64,000 bases of DNA from assembly GCA_902604855.1 (NCBI GenBank), contig CACLAF010000001.1, positions 62,001 to 126,000 of the forward strand, written 5' to 3'. Positions 25,541 to 33,040 of the stretch are shown piece after piece. Numbering within the stretch: position 1 is the stretch's first letter; every line of letters starts with the position of its first letter. A program made the translations under genes and the position numbers. A model generated the notes under the pieces. The model was not told the DNA's origin. It was given only the letters and a program-made list of their open reading frames with translations, and did not search any database. Source of the stretch: an uncultured SAR86 cluster bacterium. GTDB lineage: Bacteria > Pseudomonadota > Gammaproteobacteria > Magnimaribacterales > Magnimaribacteraceae.

Positions 25541-25863
25541 TGCGAATTATTTATGCGATTCATTTCTTCTTTAAGTTTATCAAATTCTTCTGCTTTACGC
25601 TGAAGAAATAATAGTGTCAATTTTCTTTTCGTCTCTACTCCTTCTGGAGTAAGAATATATAAATAACCCAACTTATTATCAGATCTCCTGAAATTATTTA
25701 CCTTAAGAAAACCTTTGCCCAGAAGGGCTTTGATTAAGTAATTTATCTTACCCAAACTTAGGCCTAAGTGCTTTGCTATTTCACGTTGCGTCAGTTTAGG
25801 ATTTTCTTCGATTTTCCTTAGAATTTCTAATTCTTCTTCAGAACGATTTGATGTCTTTTTCAA
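25537..25863 (-). CDS. MarR-family EPS-associated transcriptional regulator
   Basis: A 108-residue winged-helix protein: EILRKIEENPKLTQREIAKHLGLSLGKINYLIKALLGKGFLKV is a clean helix-turn-helix plus wing (about 14-56), followed by YLYILTPEGVETKRKL and a coiled C-terminal helix (LLFLQRKAEEFDKLKEEMNRI) for dimerisation. It belongs to the group annotated as EPS-associated MarR regulators, found next to polysaccharide genes. The start is TTG at 25863; an in-frame TAG lies two codons upstream, inside the ops-like element. First gene of the cluster. Likely binds the two palindromes upstream; that is inference. Confidence 0.85.
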   Translation of the reverse strand: MKKTSNRSEEELEILRKIEENPKLTQREIAKHLGLSLGKINYLIKALLGKGFLKVNNFRRSDNKLGYLYILTPEGVETKRKLTLLFLQRKAEEFDKLKEEMNRINNSQ

Positions 25864-25876
25864 TAGCTACCGCAAT
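25861..25876 (-). promoter_or_regulatory. ops-like element (RfaH recruitment site)
   Basis: The minus strand reads TTGCGGTAGCTATTG here; the core GCGGTAGC (25866-25873) matches the ops element GGCGGTAGCnT through which RfaH loads onto paused RNA polymerase. It lies at the start of a 25-kb polysaccharide operon and 114 bases downstream of an rfaH-like gene, exactly where such a site is expected, and it abuts the TTG start codon of the first gene. Match is to a short motif, so context carries much of the weight. Confidence 0.65.
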
Positions 25877-25916
25877 GAACACCTTTTAAGTATTCATTTT
25901 TTGAGATTTATTTAAA

Positions 25917-25933
25917 TGTTCACAATTTGAACA
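25917..25933. promoter_or_regulatory. Palindromic operator candidate, copy 1
   Basis: A perfect inverted repeat: TGTTCA, five-base spacer CAATT, TGAACA. The same arms and spacer length recur at 25950-25966, with 33 bases between centres (about three helical turns), so both would face the same side of the helix. Located between the rfaH-like gene and the MarR-type regulator gene. A further half-site TGAACA is at 25876-25881. Confidence 0.65.
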
Positions 25934-25949
25934 ATTAGATACTACTATA

Positions 25950-25966
25950 TGTTCAATAAATGAACA
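25950..25966. promoter_or_regulatory. Palindromic operator candidate, copy 2, with possible -35
   Basis: TGTTCA, five-base spacer ATAAA, TGAACA. On the minus strand the left part of this copy supplies TTGTTC, which with a 17-base spacer precedes TAGTAT (a 4 of 6 match to -10), so a dimer bound here would cover the -35 of the putative cluster promoter. The promoter is weak by sequence and is only a suggestion; the palindrome itself is exact. Confidence 0.6.
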
Positions 25967-25989
25967 AATAAAATCGATGCAGGAGTTTT

Positions 25990-26538
25990 TTAAAATTTTA
26001 AAGTTTTTGTAACCTTTTTTGAACCTATATATGAACTATCAATTTCTGTAACGACACTAGTACTAAGTAATTGCAATAATAGTCTAACTCGATCTTTAGA
26101 CTTTCTAGATAAGAATATTGCATCTATACCTGCAAATTTCCCTCCTTGGATTGTAACCTCATCTCCTTCTATATATTCAACCTCTGAAATAGATTCCTGG
26201 TAGACATGAAATTCATCCAACCTACTTTTCATAAAATCAATGATGTGTGTGGGTATCGGAGTCAATTTGTCCGAAAACATGACAATTTGACTAACACCGT
26301 AACTAGATTTGATTAAAGTCCAATTTTCTAGAAGTAAATTTATTTTCACAAAAATATATCTTGGGAAAAGTGGGGTAGGAGGCTTTGAATCACTATTTAC
26401 ACTGGCAGAAATAATTTGGGGTAAAAAGGTCTCAAATCCTTGTTTGTTTAGATTATCATTAGCTTTCTGTTCTTCTTTAGGCTTAGTATAGACAAGTAGC
26501 CAGGCAGATTCTTCAGGAACATTATTTTTAAAAGTCAT
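25990..26538 (-). CDS. rfaH: RfaH-like transcription antiterminator (NusG paralogue)
   Basis: A 182-residue NusG-family protein. The NGN domain covers about 10-110 (AWLLVYTKPKEEQKANDNLNKQGFETFLP, then LFPRYIFVKI and GVSQIVMFSDKLTPIP), and the KOW domain about 125-180 (YIEGDEVTIQGGKFAGIDAIFLSR). The QGFETFLP and FPRYIFV segments are RfaH-like. It would be recruited at an ops site and prevent termination through the long polysaccharide operon immediately downstream, where an ops-like core is visible. It is transcribed in the same direction, so autoregulation through one transcript is possible. Confidence 0.88.
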   Translation of the reverse strand: MTFKNNVPEESAWLLVYTKPKEEQKANDNLNKQGFETFLPQIISASVNSDSKPPTPLFPRYIFVKINLLLENWTLIKSSYGVSQIVMFSDKLTPIPTHIIDFMKSRLDEFHVYQESISEVEYIEGDEVTIQGGKFAGIDAIFLSRKSKDRVRLLLQLLSTSVVTEIDSSYIGSKKVTKTLKF

Positions 26539-26548
26539 AATAAAATCT

Positions 26549-26635
26549 TGGTGCCCGGGGCCGGACTCGAACCGGCACGAAGTTTCCTTCGAGGGATTTT
26601 AAGTCCCTTGTGTCTACCAATTCCACCACCCGGGC
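26549..26635 (-). tRNA. tRNA-Leu (anticodon TAA)
   Basis: Read on the minus strand: acceptor GCCCGGG pairs with CCCGGGC, D-arm TGGTGGAATTGGTAGACAC, anticodon stem GGGA with loop CTTAAAA and TCCC, a long class II variable arm, and T-arm GCCGGTTCGAGTCCGGC. The anticodon is TAA. The 3' CCA is encoded (26549-26551). It corresponds to leuZ in the conserved pgsA-tRNA order. Confidence 0.97.
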
Positions 26636-26678
26636 ATCTTAAGCATTCTACTTTGTTTGACTAAATATATAAATATTG

Positions 26679-26749
26679 AGGCTGAGGTCGGAATCGAACC
26701 GGCGTAGACGGATTTGCAATCCGCTGCATAACCACTTTGCTACTCAGCC
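26679..26749 (-). tRNA. tRNA-Cys (anticodon GCA)
   Basis: Acceptor GGCTGAG pairs with CTCAGCC; anticodon loop TTGCAAA between GCGGA and TCCGT gives GCA; T-loop GGTTCGATTCC is present. Discriminator base is U, the identity element of tRNA-Cys. CCA is not encoded (the next bases read CAA), so it must be added after transcription. Corresponds to cysT in pgsA-glyW-cysT-leuZ; no tRNA-Gly is found between it and pgsA. Confidence 0.97.
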
Positions 26750-26786
26750 TTGTGAGTATTCTATGTATCTACAAGCAATAGACCAG

Positions 26787-27323
26787 CTATTTAATCAAAT
26801 TTCTATAAGCTTTTAGGTATCCATATAGACTATACATAGAGATGTAAGCAGCCAACCAAAATAAACAAATAGTTAAGAGAAAGAAATACTGTCCAAAATT
26901 AGGTGATATTATTAAGAAAGATAAAGCAATGATTTGTAATGTTGTCTTGCTTTTAGCGATATAAGTTACCTTTATGGGGTTTTTACCTCCCTTTTCAGCT
27001 AAAAATTGTCTTAAAGATGAAATAGCTATCTCTCTAAAAATGATTATTATAGAAGGTACTATCAATAAAAGATTGCTCTCATAGGAAATAAAGTAAAAAA
27101 GTGTAACGATAATTAAAAGCTTGTCCGCTATCAAGTCTAACAAAGCACCCAGTTCACTCGTTGAACCAGTCTTTCTTGCTATGTAACCATCTAAATGATC
27201 AGTAATGCCAGCAATCACAAACAGAATTAAAGCTATCCAATTATTCGAGCTAGGCTCAGCTGTTGCCAATATAAGAACGGGGAATATTAAAACCATTCTT
27301 GAGATTGTTATGTAATTTGCCAT
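26787..27323 (-). CDS. pgsA: CDP-diacylglycerol-glycerol-3-phosphate 3-phosphatidyltransferase
   Basis: Makes phosphatidylglycerol phosphate in the inner membrane. The 178-residue protein has about five or six hydrophobic helices and the CDP-alcohol phosphotransferase motif with its four aspartates: TDHLDGYIARKTG then ELGALLDLIADK (about 41-70). N-terminus NYITISRMVLIFPV is typical of PgsA. Two bases separate it from uvrC, as in the conserved uvrC-pgsA pair, and the two tRNA genes follow. Confidence 0.95.
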   Translation of the reverse strand: MANYITISRMVLIFPVLILATAEPSSNNWIALILFVIAGITDHLDGYIARKTGSTSELGALLDLIADKLLIIVTLFYFISYESNLLLIVPSIIIIFREIAISSLRQFLAEKGGKNPIKVTYIAKSKTTLQIIALSFLIISPNFGQYFFLLTICLFWLAAYISMYSLYGYLKAYRNLIK

Positions 27324-27325
27324 TA

Positions 27326-29167
27326 TTATTGAGTGTGTATTTCTTTATAAATTGATTTTGCTGTACTTTTGCCTATTCCGGAAACCTCGCATAAGTCACT
27401 TATACTTGCTCTTTTTATTTGTTCTAAAGATCCAAAGTATCTTAATAATAGTTTTTTTCTGACAGCACCAATACCAGTTAACTCATCAAGAGATGATTTG
27501 ATGGAAGTCTTTCTCATTTTTTTCTTTTGAATAGTAATTGCGTATCTGTGTGTTTCATCCCTTATCTCTTGAACAAACTGATGAAAAGTAGAGCCTTGAT
27601 CAATAGCTATACTCTCGCCATTGGGAAGATGAATGGTATCGAACGTAGCTTTTCGTCTCATACCTTTTGAGATAGAAATAACATTGATATCAGAAATATT
27701 ATGATCTTTAAATGTACTTAAGACCTGTTTCAAATGAGTCTTACCTCCGTCAATTATAACGAGACTAGGTAATTTTTTTTCATCTGCTTCAGAAAATCTT
27801 CTTTTTATCAATTCGGTCATAGATCCAATATCATTCCCCCAGTTAACCTCACTAATATTATAAGATCTGTATAAATCAGGAGTCTTTCCCTTGGGCGTAT
27901 AAACAACGCACCCAGCTACGGCATTTTTGGAAGCATGGTGGCTGATATCATAAGACTCAATTAAATTAAGATCATTATTAAACTTCAGTCCTTCTTTAAG
28001 AGATTGGAATTTAATCTTAATATCTTTATCAAGATTATTTCTTCTAAGCACATATTCAGTATTTGCTTTACATGCATCTAAAAGACCTTTATCTTTTTTC
28101 CCAGGCCTAGTGATAATGGAAATCTTACGTGAAAAATTCGCAGATAATGCCTTCTCTAAAAGATCCTTGTTCTCCAATTTTTGGTTAGTAACTAGAAAAC
28201 TTGGACATTCTTTATTAGTTAAATATGTTTGAGTGATAAAATTTCCTAAAATATTCTTCTCTTCGAAACCTTCACTCTGTAAAAAGTTTTTATGACCAGT
28301 AACCCAGCCTTCATTAACTGACGTTACACCAACTTTTACCTTGTTTGATTTAACTGAGACGTAAATAGCATCCCTACTTCCATTAAAGCCAGCAATGCTC
28401 TGAGATCTCTGTATATCTCTAAGAGCTGAGATTCTATCTCTATATATTGCAGCCTTTTCATAATCCTTATTTTGAGAAAATTCGTCCATGACAGTGTAAA
28501 AACTATTTATTAGGTCTTCAGATTTTCCATCCAATAAAAGCTCTGCACTTTGCACTTCCTTTAAATATTCTTTTTTACTGATTAGTCCAATACAAGGTGC
28601 AGAGCAGCGTCCAATTTCATATTGCAGACAAGGCCTACTTCTGTTTTTAAAATACGCATCGGAGCAATTCCTCAATTTAAAAGTTTTTTGTACAAGTTTT
28701 AAAGCATCTCGAACAGCATATGAATTTGGAAAAGGACCGAAAAACTTTCCATTTTCTAATTTTTTACCTAAGAATGATTTGGCTGCAGGAAAGTTTTTTT
28801 TTGTTTCAATTTTAATCCAAGGATAACCTTTGTCATCCTTAAACTGAACATTAAATTTAGGTTTTAATTCCTTAATTAGAAATTGCTCGTGAAGAAGAGA
28901 TTCAAGTTCAGTATTTGTTAGAACAAACTCAATAAATACAGCTTGCTCAATTAATTTTTCTATTTTTCTAGATCTAGAAGATTTTCTAAAATATGAAGCA
29001 ACTCTTTTATTGAGTAGTTTAGCTTTGCCTATATATAGAGGTGTATAAAATTTATCTAAAAATTTATAAACACCAGGAGATTTTGGTATTCGTTTAATAA
29101 AATCTTTTATATCCTTATCTAAGACAGGAATAGAATAAGGAGATTCAGTGGAAATCTTTTCTTCCAT
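27326..29167 (-). CDS. uvrC: Excinuclease ABC subunit C
   Basis: Makes both incisions in nucleotide excision repair with UvrB. About 613 residues. N-terminal GIY-YIG nuclease (SPGVYKFLDKFYTPLYIGKA), UVR domain near 195-230 for UvrB contact (DYEKAAIYRDRISALRDIQ), RNase H-like C-terminal nuclease (SYDISHHASKNAVAGCVVY, VIIDGGKTHLKQV) and a terminal helix-hairpin-helix pair (LDELTGIGAVRKKLLLRYFG, VSGIGKSTAKSIY). ATG at 29167 gives MEEKIST; an upstream ATG at 29200 exists but lies deeper in manC. Overlaps manC by 23 bases. Confidence 0.95.
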   Translation of the reverse strand: MEEKISTESPYSIPVLDKDIKDFIKRIPKSPGVYKFLDKFYTPLYIGKAKLLNKRVASYFRKSSRSRKIEKLIEQAVFIEFVLTNTELESLLHEQFLIKELKPKFNVQFKDDKGYPWIKIETKKNFPAAKSFLGKKLENGKFFGPFPNSYAVRDALKLVQKTFKLRNCSDAYFKNRSRPCLQYEIGRCSAPCIGLISKKEYLKEVQSAELLLDGKSEDLINSFYTVMDEFSQNKDYEKAAIYRDRISALRDIQRSQSIAGFNGSRDAIYVSVKSNKVKVGVTSVNEGWVTGHKNFLQSEGFEEKNILGNFITQTYLTNKECPSFLVTNQKLENKDLLEKALSANFSRKISIITRPGKKDKGLLDACKANTEYVLRRNNLDKDIKIKFQSLKEGLKFNNDLNLIESYDISHHASKNAVAGCVVYTPKGKTPDLYRSYNISEVNWGNDIGSMTELIKRRFSEADEKKLPSLVIIDGGKTHLKQVLSTFKDHNISDINVISISKGMRRKATFDTIHLPNGESIAIDQGSTFHQFVQEIRDETHRYAITIQKKKMRKTSIKSSLDELTGIGAVRKKLLLRYFGSLEQIKRASISDLCEVSGIGKSTAKSIYKEIHTQ

Positions 29168-30389
29168 ACATGTCTTCAAATCTAACGATATCATCTTCAC
29201 CGAAATATGTTCCAGTTTGGATTTCTATTATTTCTAGGACTTCGCTACCGAAGTTTTGAACTCTGTGTCTTTCTCTCTGTTCAATTACAATATTTTCACC
29301 AGGATAGAGCTCGATTTTTTTATCCTCTTTTGTAACTGTTGCTATACCCTGAGTTACATACCATGTTTCAGATCTATGTTCGTGCATTTGCATAGAAAGC
29401 ATTTGACCCGGATCAACAGAAAGAATTTTAACTTTAGAGAATTCTGTTTCAAATAATATCTCAAAATAACCCCAAGGTTTTTCTATTCTAGGGCAATCTC
29501 CATCAGTATAGAGAGTAAGGCCATGTTCAGGCTGTTTTTGAAGGTTACTTAAGGAGTGCCATGAACCTAGATCAGTCCATCCAGCATCTAAGATTGCTAC
29601 ATAATTATGAGTATTAGACTCAACGAGCGCTTTATCAAATGATATGTCTATAAGTTTTGAGAACTTATCTTTATCAGGATAAAAATATATTTGGTCATCT
29701 TCAGGGGAAGGTAAGAGATCTAGCAAAAGAGAATACATCTCTGGTTTATGTGTTTTGATAGACTCTCCTAGCCATTTACCCTGAAAGCAAAATATCCCTG
29801 AATTCCAAAATGTATTTGGCTGTTTTAATAATTGTTTTGCTTTATCAAGTTTGGGTTTTTCTATAAAAGATTTAACAAGTTTAAGTTCATCATTAGAAGG
29901 CTTAATAGAAATGTAGCCATACTCTGTGGATGGATTATCTGGTAAAACTCCTAACAATGTTAAAGCCTCTTTCTTGAATAGGTTTTTTATATTCGTACAG
30001 GTTTTGTAAAAAGGCTTATTGAAGGGAATATAATGATCAGAGGGCAAAACCATATATCTTTCTTCTGCCTTTTGTTTCATTGAAGCTAGGACAGGTAAAG
30101 CTAAGGCAGGAAAAGTATTCTTTGATTCAGGCTCTAGAATAACTTTTTCAACTTCTAAACCTGTTTTTGATAAAGACTCTTCTACCAAAGATAGATACTT
30201 TTCAGAGGTTACAACTATTGGCTTCTTAAATAAGTCCCTGTTATTAATTCTTTGGAGAGTTAAATCAAAAAGAGATAAGTCTCCAAATAATGAAATAAAT
30301 TGCTTTGGCCTCTTTTTAGTTGAAAGTGGCCACAACCTTTTTCCAGAACCTCCTGCCAAGATAATAGGTCTAAATTTAAAAGAATCCAT
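29145..30389 (-). CDS. manC: Mannose-1-phosphate guanylyltransferase / type II mannose-6-phosphate isomerase
   Basis: Supplies GDP-mannose for surface polysaccharide. The nucleotidyltransferase domain begins with ILAGGSGKRLWPLS (10-23) and contains KRPKQFISLFG, VLPSDHYI, EYGYI, FIEKP and FWNSGIF; the cupin isomerase domain (about 305-400) has RPWGYFEI-like KPWGYFEIL, MQMHEHRSETWYV and QRERHRVQN. At 414 residues it is shorter than the usual 460-480, mainly through trimmed linkers; all key motifs remain. It is placed between pgi and uvrC rather than inside the polysaccharide cluster. XanB/AlgA-type enzymes have the same layout. Confidence 0.92.
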   Translation of the reverse strand: MDSFKFRPIILAGGSGKRLWPLSTKKRPKQFISLFGDLSLFDLTLQRINNRDLFKKPIVVTSEKYLSLVEESLSKTGLEVEKVILEPESKNTFPALALPVLASMKQKAEERYMVLPSDHYIPFNKPFYKTCTNIKNLFKKEALTLLGVLPDNPSTEYGYISIKPSNDELKLVKSFIEKPKLDKAKQLLKQPNTFWNSGIFCFQGKWLGESIKTHKPEMYSLLLDLLPSPEDDQIYFYPDKDKFSKLIDISFDKALVESNTHNYVAILDAGWTDLGSWHSLSNLQKQPEHGLTLYTDGDCPRIEKPWGYFEILFETEFSKVKILSVDPGQMLSMQMHEHRSETWYVTQGIATVTKEDKKIELYPGENIVIEQRERHRVQNFGSEVLEIIEIQTGTYFGEDDIVRFEDMYGRKDFH

Positions 30390-30403
30390 ACAAAGATTAT
30401 AAA

Positions 30404-31888
30404 CTAGGATTTAGGGAGAAGACTTGAAGAAAAATTATCTTCCAAAACTTTTTTATTAGTTTTCGCTTCCAAAGCTAGTTTTTTGCCTAGTTCAACACCC
30501 CATTGGTCAAAAGGATCTATGCCCAATATAGAAGCTTCGATAAAGACTTTATGTTCATATAAGGCTATTAAAAATCCTAAACTTCTGAGATCAATAGATT
30601 TAATTTTTAATATTGAACATGGATTATTTCCTTTGACTGACTTATGGAGACTTTCTTTATATTCTTTTCCTTGAGTCATCGCTAAGACTTGAGATAGAAG
30701 CATCTCATAGGAATCAACTGTTTCAGTTTCTCCATTATTTAACCCAATAAAATCACAAGAAGTTTTTGTTTTACCTTGCATAAGCCACTGAAAGGTAGAA
30801 TGTTGAGATTCAATACCATAACCCCCCCAAATTAAAGGAGAAGTCAAAAAATACGATTCTTTTGATTCAAAATTTATAGATTTTCCGTTGCTCTCCATCG
30901 AAAGTTGAGAAATATATTTCGTCAACGAACGTAACCGAAAATTATAAGTGAATATGCCGTGGTTATTTATATTAAGAGAATTCGTATTCCATACACCCAA
31001 TAATGCCATCATTACAGGAATATTAGATTCCCATGACGCGTCTTTAGTATGTTCGTCAGCTAAACGCGCACCTTCAAGTAATTCAAGGTAGGAGTCAAAG
31101 TTAGAATTTATAAAGGCTGGTAAGCTTATTGAAGACCATACTGAAAATCTTCCACCCAAAGAATCTAAAACTTGGAACTGATTACTCTTCTTGATGCCAT
31201 AAGCGTTCATAGATGAAACGCTTGCTGAGATGGCATAAAGATGTTCATAAAAATCAATATCAGGTTTTTCTCTGTACCAAGATTTTACACAATCAAGATT
31301 TTTGAGAATTTCAGATGTTTCAAAGGACTTAGAGGATACGAATATTACAGTTTCGCTCTGAGTACAATTTCTTAGAACATCTTTTAGCTCTAAAAGATCA
31401 TAACTAGAGCAGAAATAAATATTTACTGGGCCATCTAAAGCTTGAAATTCATTTAACAACTCAGGTCCTAATCTAGACCCACCGATACTCAAGCAAATTA
31501 AATTTTTGAAATTTAAGCTTTTAGCACTCTGTTTTAAAAAAGACTTTATTCTTTCTCTTTCCGTAAATATAAGTTCAAAATTTTCGTTTGAAGTTTTGTC
31601 TCTGTATAGAGTGTGAGAAACTTTCCTATCTTCAGATAGATTATTTACATCACCTCTAAATAATCTATCGAGTGAGTCTTTTAAATTTATTAAATTAGGA
31701 ATCTCTAAGAGGTAATCAATAGCCTTATCATCAATCCGTTGCTTAGAATAATCGAAATCTAATAAGTCAGTTCTAATAACCCTCTTTTCAAGGTCTTTAC
31801 TATTCTGTAATTCTAAAATATGAGTATTTGTAATATCTTTTCCAAGTAAGGAAAGTTTATTATGAATTTGCTTTCTAATCTCACTCAT
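30404..31888 (-). CDS. pgi: Glucose-6-phosphate isomerase
   Basis: Interconverts glucose 6-phosphate and fructose 6-phosphate. The 494-residue protein carries LSIGGSRLGPELL, VSSKSFETSEIL, the signature GGRFSVWSSISLPA, the catalytic region WGGYGIESQHSTFQWL with the His, and DQWGVELGKKLA with the catalytic Lys. It is somewhat shorter than E. coli Pgi (549). Directs carbon to the mannose and heptose precursors encoded nearby. Overlaps lapA by eight bases. Confidence 0.95.
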   Translation of the reverse strand: MSEIRKQIHNKLSLLGKDITNTHILELQNSKDLEKRVIRTDLLDFDYSKQRIDDKAIDYLLEIPNLINLKDSLDRLFRGDVNNLSEDRKVSHTLYRDKTSNENFELIFTERERIKSFLKQSAKSLNFKNLICLSIGGSRLGPELLNEFQALDGPVNIYFCSSYDLLELKDVLRNCTQSETVIFVSSKSFETSEILKNLDCVKSWYREKPDIDFYEHLYAISASVSSMNAYGIKKSNQFQVLDSLGGRFSVWSSISLPAFINSNFDSYLELLEGARLADEHTKDASWESNIPVMMALLGVWNTNSLNINNHGIFTYNFRLRSLTKYISQLSMESNGKSINFESKESYFLTSPLIWGGYGIESQHSTFQWLMQGKTKTSCDFIGLNNGETETVDSYEMLLSQVLAMTQGKEYKESLHKSVKGNNPCSILKIKSIDLRSLGFLIALYEHKVFIEASILGIDPFDQWGVELGKKLALEAKTNKKVLEDNFSSSLLPKS

Positions 31889-32108
31889 CCTTATTTTTCC
31901 TTTTTTTAGACAAGAAAATCATCTCAAGAGTGATTGCAATTAATATTCCTAATAATGTAGCTGATAAGATTATGTAGCCAAGCTGAAAATCTAATTCTAG
32001 AAATAATAAGTCTAGATGTACTATCGATTTATTTAGTGCCAATATCGAGAACGAAAAGATTCCCAAGAGTATGATCAAGATCAATAGGAGAATAGCAGAA
32101 AAGCCCAT
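31881..32108 (-). CDS. lapA: LapA-domain inner-membrane protein
   Basis: A 75-residue protein with two hydrophobic helices (about 5-27 and 43-67) and a short basic C-terminal tail (SKKRKNKDE). This layout and the position shortly after ihfB match the lipopolysaccharide assembly protein A (DUF1049) family of gammaproteobacteria, where lapA works with lapB. The usual lapB partner is not next to it here. The characteristic N-terminal Asn-Pro pair of the family is not obvious, so the call relies on topology and synteny. Confidence 0.6.
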   Translation of the reverse strand: MGFSAILLLILIILLGIFSFSILALNKSIVHLDLLFLELDFQLGYIILSATLLGILIAITLEMIFLSKKRKNKDE

Positions 32109-32110
32109 TT

Positions 32111-32722
32111 TTAGTTTTTAATTAACCAACCACTCTCCAGCAAAAGGTCTTCGATATACTGTAATAAAGCATGACCAGCAGTAATATGACTTTCTTGAAT
32201 TCTTGCAGTTACTTTTCCCGGTACAACAAAAGCTGAATCACAATACTGTAAAGACTCTCCCCCTCCATTACCTAAGAAACCTATGGAATAGATGCCTCTT
32301 TCTTTCGCTAACTTTAAAGTTTCGATAATATTCCTTGAGTTTCCAGATGTGGTGATTGCCAAAAGAGTATCTCCTTTAGTAGATAATCCTGAAAATACTC
32401 TCTTGAAAATGTCATCCGAACCATAATCATTAATACATGCTGTAAGAGTCGATGTATCTTGTGCTAAAGAAAGAGCAGGGATACTTTCTCTATTCACATC
32501 TGAAGTTAATCTTATCAAGAATTCTGCAGCTAAATGTTGCGCATCGGCTGCCGAACCTCCATTACCGCAAAGAAGTAACTTGCCTCCATTAGAAATACAA
32601 TTAGCAATAATATCTCCGGCTTCTATGAGCACTTTATAAGATTCTTCATCAATAATTTCCTGTTTAACAGATATGGAATCTACAAAGGTTTGTTTTACTT
32701 TATTTTTTATATCCTCTGACAT
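32111..32722 (-). CDS. gmhA: SIS-domain phosphoheptose isomerase
   Basis: A 203-residue sugar isomerase. GGKLLLCGNGGSAADAQHLAAEFLIR (core CGNGGSAADAQH) and AITTSGNSRNIIETLKLAKERG are the SIS substrate-binding motifs, and QESHITAGHALLQYIED carries the C-terminal catalytic Glu/His of GmhA. It would convert sedoheptulose 7-phosphate to heptose 7-phosphate for the LPS core. DiaA, a DnaA-binding paralogue, is the alternative; placement between ihfB and sugar-phosphate genes favours GmhA. Confidence 0.85.
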   Translation of the reverse strand: MSEDIKNKVKQTFVDSISVKQEIIDEESYKVLIEAGDIIANCISNGGKLLLCGNGGSAADAQHLAAEFLIRLTSDVNRESIPALSLAQDTSTLTACINDYGSDDIFKRVFSGLSTKGDTLLAITTSGNSRNIIETLKLAKERGIYSIGFLGNGGGESLQYCDSAFVVPGKVTARIQESHITAGHALLQYIEDLLLESGWLIKN

Positions 32723-32761
32723 ATAAACCTCATTACTTAAGGATACTATAAAACTTCTTTT

Positions 32762-33040
32762 TTATTTGTTTATAGATTCCTTTAGATGCTTAGAAGCCCT
32801 GAAGTAAGGATGACGTTTCGGGTTAACTAAAACTGAAGTTCCAGTTTTAGGATTTCTTGATACTCTCTGCTCTCTTGACCTGACCGAAAAAGTACCAAAA
32901 TTTCTTATTTCCACCCTGTCACCATTAGAAAGAGATTTAGCGACCAAACTTAGTATTATATTTACAGTTTGGTCATAGTCGTCTTCATTGAGATGATCTT
33001 TTCTGTCTGATATTTTTTTTATTAGATCAGATTTATTCAT
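32762..33040 (-). CDS. ihfB: Integration host factor beta subunit
   Basis: A 92-residue histone-like DNA-bending protein. NKSDLIKKISDRKDHL at the start, GDRVEIRNFGTFSVRSREQRVSRNPKTG in the arm with the intercalating Pro, and VNPKRHPYFRASKHLKE at the end match IHF-beta. It begins in an eight-base overlap with the rpsA stop; rpsA-ihfB is a conserved gammaproteobacterial pair. Confidence 0.95.
   Translation of the reverse strand: MNKSDLIKKISDRKDHLNEDDYDQTVNIILSLVAKSLSNGDRVEIRNFGTFSVRSREQRVSRNPKTGTSVLVNPKRHPYFRASKHLKESINK

Noticed and set aside
26551-26749. A possible attachment site or island boundary at the tRNA genes beside the polysaccharide cluster
   Set aside because: I found no integrase gene and no direct repeat of a tRNA 3' end in the window.
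29168-29200. Longer start for uvrC
   Set aside because: The extra residues would lie deeper inside manC and have no counterpart at the UvrC N-terminus.
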